DNA from: Bacteroidales bacterium
GTDB lineage: Bacteria > Bacteroidota > Bacteroidia > Bacteroidales > ML635J-15
DNA: 9,880 bases
Direction: 5' to 3'
Assembly (NCBI GenBank): GCA_028696755.1
Contig: JAQVGK010000085.1
Span: 1-9,880, forward strand
Below the pieces are notes generated by a model. That model saw nothing but the letters and a program-made list of their open reading frames with translations. It was not told the DNA's origin and made no database searches. Made by a program: the position numbers and the translations under genes. Shown piece by piece: positions 6,101-9,880 of the stretch (its first letter is position 1; each line of letters opens with the position of its first letter).

Positions 6101-7390
6101 TTCGCCAGAATAAACAGCGACCCATACTGGAATCCTAGAGAATGGCCTGGTTCGGTTAATGATGCAGAGCAAGTGATTTTGCACCTTGTTAACTATTCTT
6201 GGTTGAGCAATGCATGTCCCGATAATACTCAAAAGCTACCAAAGCCAATAGATGAGTTAAGATTGCAGAAGGAGTCTGCAGAAGATCTCGAAACAGCAAT
6301 TACGTATATGCTCGACGATATTGTGGATGGAGGTAATACAGGTCTTACAATTTCGTCGGTTTTACATTCTGATGATAATTCGGCATGGTTAACGTATTAC
6401 GAGCTTATGAGCAAATCGCCGTACTTGAGCGATACTGTTCTCAAGGAGGTGGCCAAAAAGGAGCAAGGATTAACGGTTCCAATGATTAGGGATATTCTTG
6501 TTGCAAATCCTCAAGGTATTAAAAACAAAGATTTGCAACAATTACTTAAAGACAGAAACAACCAGTTGCCCGATTATATGATAACTCAGATAGAATCAGG
6601 GCTTGGTATTATCTCGCCAAAAGAAAATCTCGAAATTCAGAAAGCAGAGCAGCGTGTAATTTACGAAGAATCACTTAAAACACTTGTTGCCTATTATCAA
6701 TCGGTTGCCGATTCTCTACCTTATGCAGAAGATAGTATTGTAAGCCTTTTGTGCGAGCGAAACGAAAAAGAGTATATGGATGTACTTGCCGATTACTTTT
6801 TTACGAAATCTGATTTTACATCAGCAAGTGATATTGTAAATCGTATTTTATCTGTTTGTACACTGAGTCAGATTGAGAAGGATCAGTATTCAGAACTTAA
6901 AGATTTTTATCAATTTTACAACAACTTGCTGGCTTTTTATAAAGGAGATTTAAGTAATCTTAATGCTATGCATATTGCCGAGTTAAAAGAGTACGAAAAT
7001 AGACAAGGGTTGGCGGCTGTTAAAGCTACGGCATTGCTAATTATTAACAACGCCAGCGATTACATCGAGCCTGTTTATAAACCTCAGCCAGTACTCGAAG
7101 ATAGATTGTTTAAGCAAAATATCTCGATAAATAATAATCCTTATTTCTCGGTTTATCCTAATCCGGCAAAAGAGTATATTTATGTAGAGTATATGCTTAC
7201 AGAACAAATTGGGGCCTTACAAATTGCAATTTCAGATGTTTCTGGTAAAATGTATTTACAAAAAGAGTTAATACATTTACAAGATATTGTAATTTTAAAA
7301 ACTGTTGATTTACCCGAAGGTTCGTACAACTGTAGCTTATACAACGGGAATAAACTCGTTTACAATAGTAAAATAATAATTAGTAAATAA
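3110..7390 (+). CDS. T9SS-exported multidomain protein with a clan-A (GH5-like) glycoside hydrolase barrel and beta-helix
   Basis: It encodes 1426 residues. Residues 1-28 are a signal peptide (MRKHFQKLK, a hydrophobic core, then FGQT). Residues about 35-430 look like a TIM-barrel glycosidase of clan GH-A: GFNTVRIMN (108-116, with the conserved Arg at 113), IKVIWVLG (strand 4), YELYHEN with candidate acid/base E262, PWIIGEHG with candidate nucleophile E367, and W414 in YAYWQF at strand 8. The residue before the acid/base is His261, not the Asn usual in this clan. Residues about 497-580 are a carboxypeptidase-regulatory-like beta-sandwich (VADAIVKIHVAG, then FTNSLGHFIYE, ISVSKYGY). Residues about 585-1000 look like a right-handed beta-helix with many Asn and turn repeats and a Cys cluster at 729, 735, 738 and 744. 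Residues about 1042-1325 are helical (SPYLSDTVLKEV, then ILVANPQ), a segment found in other large T9SS cargo. Residues about 1344-1426 are a type A sorting tail (YFSVYPNPAKEYIYVEY, then LPEGSYNCSLYNG). The likely role is surface-attached or released polysaccharide binding and cleavage; the substrate cannot be told. Confidence 0.88.
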   Translation: MRKHFQKLKAICILGILLVGGGNFMFGQTDVPHNPFVYAVDNKLYYQDEEYFIKACNYLVNIRLGENDQVYVCPHSNYLSNNQLLQTENPLEAEKLLYAHFKLMKEMGFNTVRIMNADIEPRHQTGQLNIHLYLRNGNPTTNSDPVPRTSAPDNPDDELYRYYEKYCYLFNGSEPTGIIYLINAMETVLKAAEYYNIKVIWVLGTENRAYYDGQFHYKSLLQHINPADSFSWINVKYGEALAYIGNVFKNNSTLLAYELYHENQSFADSETSGDEPINQASVGDAVRLVVNYLKVVDSNHLTTTGLFGENTFFNLGVAPFYFTDFLNFHFYEYSQDIFDAYDKGTSVNRYQYYLSRTLDEYPWIIGEHGIETQTAHWSELNETDLIANETDQRTLISNVLDFSSQCGSSGYAYWQFANERGWQNHGVLKISDSPIPVVVPVSDVPVDCYFAYKQIVNPPESSVFNTFEMNDAGCDFDQELYYNIHRDIDMPFFHQTWEGYVKTSADVAVADAIVKIHVAGKDYYTFTNSLGHFIYETPTYFQGATISVSKYGYNVSVKSNIVTISDPNFIIDPIQLSTKNEYIKNLYVAANTTMIIDKPTNYNGSAIVETGATLIVRDTVSFGSGTQLILKSGSKLILEDKAALTAIHQRWRGVVAYNTLNNTIAIVSSGNTSISKAEFAIRTMYDVTVNLNGTDFYNNMCDISMKLNDAQMLFRNCDFIQTPDVIDPCMDSPSCDYCVDLYECGQVKFTNCHFDDQRLSSVHVNKSGICAKNVDKLEVLPNPLMGAQRSSFNNLLYGIKAIANGGGELIVKNTDFKAARGIYMYHYMGFLPKTITNNTFEVLDFPKTSDKDIGNPGGEEPDEFECQAYGVYVDNTSSAYQIEGNIFKGEDGNADYRYGLIANDNGVSSNRFYRNKFENLENAVQSINNNKNLSTGIGLQILCNNFNDTRTDIYVTTDNNTLYGISTLQGSTSSPAGNLFSNGAVCNYNNEMLPLTYFARINSDPYWNPREWPGSVNDAEQVILHLVNYSWLSNACPDNTQKLPKPIDELRLQKESAEDLETAITYMLDDIVDGGNTGLTISSVLHSDDNSAWLTYYELMSKSPYLSDTVLKEVAKKEQGLTVPMIRDILVANPQGIKNKDLQQLLKDRNNQLPDYMITQIESGLGIISPKENLEIQKAEQRVIYEESLKTLVAYYQSVADSLPYAEDSIVSLLCERNEKEYMDVLADYFFTKSDFTSASDIVNRILSVCTLSQIEKDQYSELKDFYQFYNNLLAFYKGDLSNLNAMHIAELKEYENRQGLAAVKATALLIINNASDYIEPVYKPQPVLEDRLFKQNISINNNPYFSVYPNPAKEYIYVEYMLTEQIGALQIAISDVSGKMYLQKELIHLQDIVILKTVDLPEGSYNCSLYNGNKLVYNSKIIISK
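3167..3174 (+). repeat. G8 homopolymer in the signal-peptide codons
   Basis: Eight consecutive G bases encode Gly20-Gly21 and the first two bases of Gly22 (LVGGGNF). This is striking in a gene of about 35% GC. Gain or loss of one G would shift the frame right after the signal peptide's hydrophobic core and abolish the 1426-residue product, so it is a candidate slipped-strand (phase-variation) site. Confidence 0.6.
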
Positions 7391-7397
7391 TTTACAC

Positions 7398-7436
7398 TGG
7401 AGTTTCTGGCATTTTGCTGGAAACTCCAATCTTTTT
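7398..7436 (+). terminator. Strong intrinsic terminator between the two T9SS cargo genes
   Basis: TGGAGTTTC (7398-7406) pairs with GAAACTCCA (7420-7428), and the enclosed TGGCA / TGCTG continues the stem with two wobble pairs around a TTT loop. The total is about 14 pairs, followed by ATCTTTTT. It ends only 8 bases before the next ATG, and I see no TAnnTTTG box in the 54-base gap. Confidence 0.8.
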
Positions 7437-7444
7437 AAAAATTT

Positions 7445-9100
7445 ATGAGAAAGGTATTTTTTTTATTTATACTTAGTTTTTTCTCTTTTTGGGGATTATC
7501 ACAAGAACGATTTTTTAATCTTTATCCAGGGTGGGAAACAAATGTTGCTGCCGAGAAAGAATATGGCTATTTGCTATATGCCATGGATACACTCAATAAC
7601 TCAAGCAGATATATGCCATGTTTTATTTTTATTAGTCCAAATGGAGAGTTAGTTGAATCAATTCGTTATGAAAGTGATACAATTTATGGTTTTTCTTTTT
7701 ATTCATCAAACTCGTATAGTAGTAATAATGATCATATTATAGCAAGTGGGATATATCTTGAATTTATGAAAAATTATATTCTGAATCCGATTTTGATGTG
7801 TTTTAATAATACAAATTATTATTGTGATTCAATAATAGATTTTAAAAGTTATTTTAATGGTCGAAGTACAATTGTGAGATTTCATCGAGAGGTAGATGGC
7901 AAGATACATCTTTTTGGAGGAAGCCAATATTCAGCAGATTGGAATACTCGTACCTTTTTTGCCATATACGACACCTTAACCGGCGATTTTACAATGAAGG
8001 ATTACACAAAACCATCCTCATGCGTAATGACCCCTTATCAGGCACTACCAACGCCCGATGGTGGTTATTTAATTGCATGCGAACAGGATATGACACATAG
8101 TAATCCTGAGAAAATTAACTCGTGTATTTTGAAAATTGATTCTTTAGGAAATGAAAAGTGGAGATTTGTTATTCCTGGAATGGATAGTATAGCTGGGTTT
8201 CCGTATAATTTTACACTTGCATATCAGAGGCCGCGATTGTTTAATGCCACAGATGGAAAATATTGGTTAACTTGGACCGACCCAATGATAAATACCAGTC
8301 TATATATGCAACCGAATCCACAATCATCAATCCGCATTGCAAAATTAGAAGATACCATTACTGGCTGTATATTTACCGGAGAGAGGAGCTTAATGGCAGA
8401 GCTTGATAATCCTGCATTAAATTATTATTTAATCAACGATTCTTATCAGTCCGAAAATGGCGATATGTATTTGTTGCTACAAAATTATTGTGGAACAAAT
8501 AGTTCATTGGTAAAAATACATGCAAACGGTGTAGGCGCATGGATAAGAACTTACAAGTGCTATCCCGACGACAATGTTGCAAGTAATAGCATAACAGAGT
8601 TATACGGTATTACCAAAACTTCGGATGGAGGATTTATTCTTACCGGAAAGTTTTTTAGTCCTGCCGGCGATTTGTTTCCAAGCGGCATGATCGCCTCCTG
8701 TGTTTTTAAAGTCGATTCTTGCGGTTGTTTCGATGCCGAAGGCTGCAACTCACATTGTGCCGATACCTATGCCGAGTATTATGTAAATATGGCCGGAGCT
8801 AGCATTTTTCCAAATCCTGCGAGCGATAAAATTAGTGTTGGGTTTGAGTATGAGGGGGGAGATACGGAGTTTGAGTATAGGATTTATAGTTTGGATGGGA
8901 GGTTGTTTTCTGGTGGAACCACTCGTGAGGAGACGAGCGGTAACGGTAGTATTACGCCTGGCACAGTCGGTGGAGTGGAAGGCACTTCGCAAGGAAATTG
9001 TAATTTGGGAATTGATATTTGTGATTTGCCTGCTGGCTATTATACTATACAGTTTTGGGGAGGAGGGAAGATATTTACAGGGAAGTTTGTTAAGGAGTGA
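7445..9100 (+). CDS. T9SS-exported protein with beta-propeller-like repeats
   Basis: It encodes 551 residues. Residues 1-19 are a signal peptide (MRKVFFLFILSFFSFWGLS, cleavage likely before Gln20). The middle and C-terminal parts repeat a pattern of a DGGY-type strand, then a KiD..Gn..W strand: PDGGYLIACE with ILKIDSLGNEKW (about 203-240), NGDMYLLLQ with LVKIHANGVGAWIRTY (about 338-370), and SDGGFILTGKF with VFKVDSCGC (about 392-428). This resembles the propeller-like blades common in Bacteroidota secreted proteins; no enzyme motif is seen. A Cys-rich stretch (CGCFDAEGCNSHC) precedes the sorting tail (ASIFPNPASDKISVGFEYEG, then ICDLPAGYYTIQFWGGGK). The tail carries an extra Gly/Thr/Ser-rich stretch of about 28 residues (TTREETSGNGSITPG, then VGGVEGTSQG), coded by unusually G-rich DNA. 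Its leader, AAAATTTATGAGAAA, is identical to that of the upstream cargo gene. The function is unknown; it may be an adhesin or binding protein at the cell surface. Confidence 0.85.
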   Translation: MRKVFFLFILSFFSFWGLSQERFFNLYPGWETNVAAEKEYGYLLYAMDTLNNSSRYMPCFIFISPNGELVESIRYESDTIYGFSFYSSNSYSSNNDHIIASGIYLEFMKNYILNPILMCFNNTNYYCDSIIDFKSYFNGRSTIVRFHREVDGKIHLFGGSQYSADWNTRTFFAIYDTLTGDFTMKDYTKPSSCVMTPYQALPTPDGGYLIACEQDMTHSNPEKINSCILKIDSLGNEKWRFVIPGMDSIAGFPYNFTLAYQRPRLFNATDGKYWLTWTDPMINTSLYMQPNPQSSIRIAKLEDTITGCIFTGERSLMAELDNPALNYYLINDSYQSENGDMYLLLQNYCGTNSSLVKIHANGVGAWIRTYKCYPDDNVASNSITELYGITKTSDGGFILTGKFFSPAGDLFPSGMIASCVFKVDSCGCFDAEGCNSHCADTYAEYYVNMAGASIFPNPASDKISVGFEYEGGDTEFEYRIYSLDGRLFSGGTTREETSGNGSITPGTVGGVEGTSQGNCNLGIDICDLPAGYYTIQFWGGGKIFTGKFVKE

Positions 9101-9123
9101 GGAAATTTTGTAATTTGACAAAT

Positions 9124-9152
9124 AAAAAAAAGCTGCCCATCCGACAGCTTTT
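9124..9152 (-). terminator. Bidirectional terminator, mainly for efp
   Basis: AAAAGCTG (9128-9135) pairs with CAGCTTTT (9145-9152) around a nine-base loop. Reading the minus strand, the GCTG/CAGC core is followed by eight T residues (A-run 9124-9131), 22 bases beyond the efp stop. On the plus strand the stem is followed by four T residues, 27 bases past the stop of the 7445-9100 gene, so it can serve both convergent genes. Confidence 0.85.
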
Positions 9153-9173
9153 CCAATTATTTTAAGAAAGGTT

Positions 9174-9737
9174 TTATCTTGCTCTTTCAACGTATTCTTT
9201 GGTTCTGGTGTCAACTTTAATTTTTTCGCCAATTTCGATAAACAAAGGAACCATAATGCTAGTGCCAGTTTCGATGGTGGCTGGTTTAAGTGCATTTGTC
9301 GAAGTGTCGCCTTTTAATCCTGGCTCGGTATAAGTAACTTCCGAAACGATAAATGGAGGAAGTTCACAGGTCATTGCTGTTTCGTTTTCGGCATGGAAAA
9401 CTATTTCTACTTCCTGACCTTCTTTCAAAAACTCAACACCATCAATCAATTCTTCGGCAAGTGATACTTGCTCAAAAGTTTCGAGGTGCATAAAGTTATA
9501 TCCCATATCATCCTTGTACAAAAACTGGTAAGGACGACGCTCTATTCTGATTGTGTCGATTTTTGCTCCCGACGAAAAAGTGTTTTCAATTACTCTTCCG
9601 TTTTCTAAACTTTTCATTTTTGTGCGTACAAATGCTGCACCTTTACCAGGTTTTACATGCTGAAAATAAACAATCTGGTATGGTTTACCATTAAATTCAA
9701 TCGTTAATCCGTTTTTAATATCTGCTGTTGTTGCCAT
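9174..9737 (-). CDS. efp: Translation elongation factor P
   Basis: It encodes 187 residues, the usual length for EF-P. EF-P binds between the P and E sites of ribosomes stalled on consecutive prolines and promotes peptide bond formation. All three beta-barrel domains are present: a KOW-like N-terminal domain (about 1-64, with [20 protein letters not shown]), the central OB domain (about 65-127, with [20 protein letters not shown]), and the C-terminal OB domain (about 130-187, with [20 protein letters not shown] and the closing [17 protein letters not shown]). The tip residue of the PGKG loop is Lys32, the position modified by beta-lysine, aminopentanol or other groups in other bacteria. No modification enzyme gene is in view. 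The start ATG at 9735-9737 gives the canonical [10 protein letters not shown] opening. It is transcribed from its own promoter, convergent with the T9SS gene. Confidence 0.98.
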   Translation of the reverse strand: MATTADIKNGLTIEFNGKPYQIVYFQHVKPGKGAAFVRTKMKSLENGRVIENTFSSGAKIDTIRIERRPYQFLYKDDMGYNFMHLETFEQVSLAEELIDGVEFLKEGQEVEIVFHAENETAMTCELPPFIVSEVTYTEPGLKGDTSTNALKPATIETGTSIMVPLFIEIGEKIKVDTRTKEYVERAR

Positions 9738-9758
9738 ATAATTTTCTTAATTTTGTTG

Positions 9759-9789
9759 CAAAAATAATAATATGTATTGTTTTTCAAAA
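9759..9789 (-). promoter_or_regulatory. Promoter of efp
   Basis: Reading the minus strand, TTTTG (9785-9789) is followed after an 18-base spacer by TATTTTTG (9759-9766). This fits the TTG / TAnnTTTG promoter pattern of Bacteroidota and is the best match in the window. Transcription would start about 15 bases before the ATG at 9737, with an A/T-rich leader lacking a Shine-Dalgarno sequence. Confidence 0.65.
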
Positions 9790-9810
9790 CTTTAGGCCGA
9801 ATTTTATTCT

Positions 9811-9880
9811 TTATGAAGCGCCTGGAGTGCACTAAAGTGCCTAGTCTTGCTGCGACACTGTCAGGGCCTACGGACACTGA
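9811..9880. repeat. GC-richer palindrome-rich sequence at the window edge, possible intergenic repeat
   Basis: The last 70 bases are about 54% G+C, against roughly 35% around them. They contain the perfect palindrome AGTGCACT (9826-9833), the dyad GCACT-aa-AGTGC (9829-9840), GACACTGTC (9854-9862, a palindrome about its centre) and a second GACACTG (9873-9879). TAGGCC (9793-9798) is inverted as GGCCTA (9865-9870). I recognise no gene, tRNA or transposase in it. It could be the edge of a dispersed repeat or an insertion; the window ends before this can be judged. Confidence 0.4.

Noticed and set aside
8750..9295. Minus-strand open frame of 181 codons between efp and the T9SS gene
   Set aside because: It is antisense to the T9SS tail and overlaps efp in another frame; it would cross the efp terminator and shows no recognisable domain.
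9811..9880. tRNA or structured RNA gene
   Set aside because: Short dyads are present but no cloverleaf arm order, no T-loop motif and no CCA end can be fitted.
1..9880. CRISPR array, toxin-antitoxin, phage or defence system
   Set aside because: No regularly spaced direct repeats and no recognisable proteins of such systems in any frame.

Overview
This is an AT-rich stretch from a member of the Bacteroidota, probably a Bacteroidales-type anaerobe or environmental relative. Three things support this. Two large secreted proteins end in type IX secretion (T9SS) type A sorting tails (YPNP and FPNP motifs). The -7 promoter box typical of this phylum, TAnnTTTG, lies upstream of five starts. Shine-Dalgarno sites are absent and leaders are A/T-rich. 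The species cannot be named from the window.

Layout, left to right. Bases 2-427 (+) are the 3' end of an MltD-like lytic murein transglycosylase with a LysM domain. A 370-base convergent gap follows with no gene; it holds one imperfect inverted repeat and a strong minus-strand terminator (762-785). Bases 798-1890 (-) hold a tandem pair of paralogous small lipoproteins. The distal copy (798-1296) carries a one-base frameshift at the lipobox, which separates its signal peptide from its mature domain. A 96-base divergent promoter region (1891-1986) has back-to-back -7 boxes. On the plus strand, a 95-residue conserved small protein (1987-2274) overlaps by one base (TAATG) a YgjP-like zinc metallopeptidase (2274-3017).

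Next is a 1426-residue T9SS-exported multidomain protein (3110-7390): signal peptide, clan-A (GH5-like) glycoside hydrolase barrel, carboxypeptidase-regulatory-like beta-sandwich, right-handed beta-helix, alpha-helical region and sorting tail. A perfect G8 run sits in its signal-peptide codons. After a strong hairpin terminator comes a second T9SS cargo (7445-9100) with beta-propeller-like repeats and an unusual sorting tail. A bidirectional terminator separates it from efp (elongation factor P, 9174-9737, -), which has its own promoter. The last 70 bases are GC-richer, rich in small palindromes, and unexplained.

The biology is a mix of housekeeping genes (cell-wall turnover, EF-P) and a surface or secreted module: lipoproteins plus T9SS cargo that probably acts on polysaccharide outside the cell. 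I see no CRISPR array, transposase, phage gene, toxin-antitoxin pair or defence system. The most testable oddities are the frameshifted lipoprotein, the G8 tract and the architecture of the giant hydrolase.
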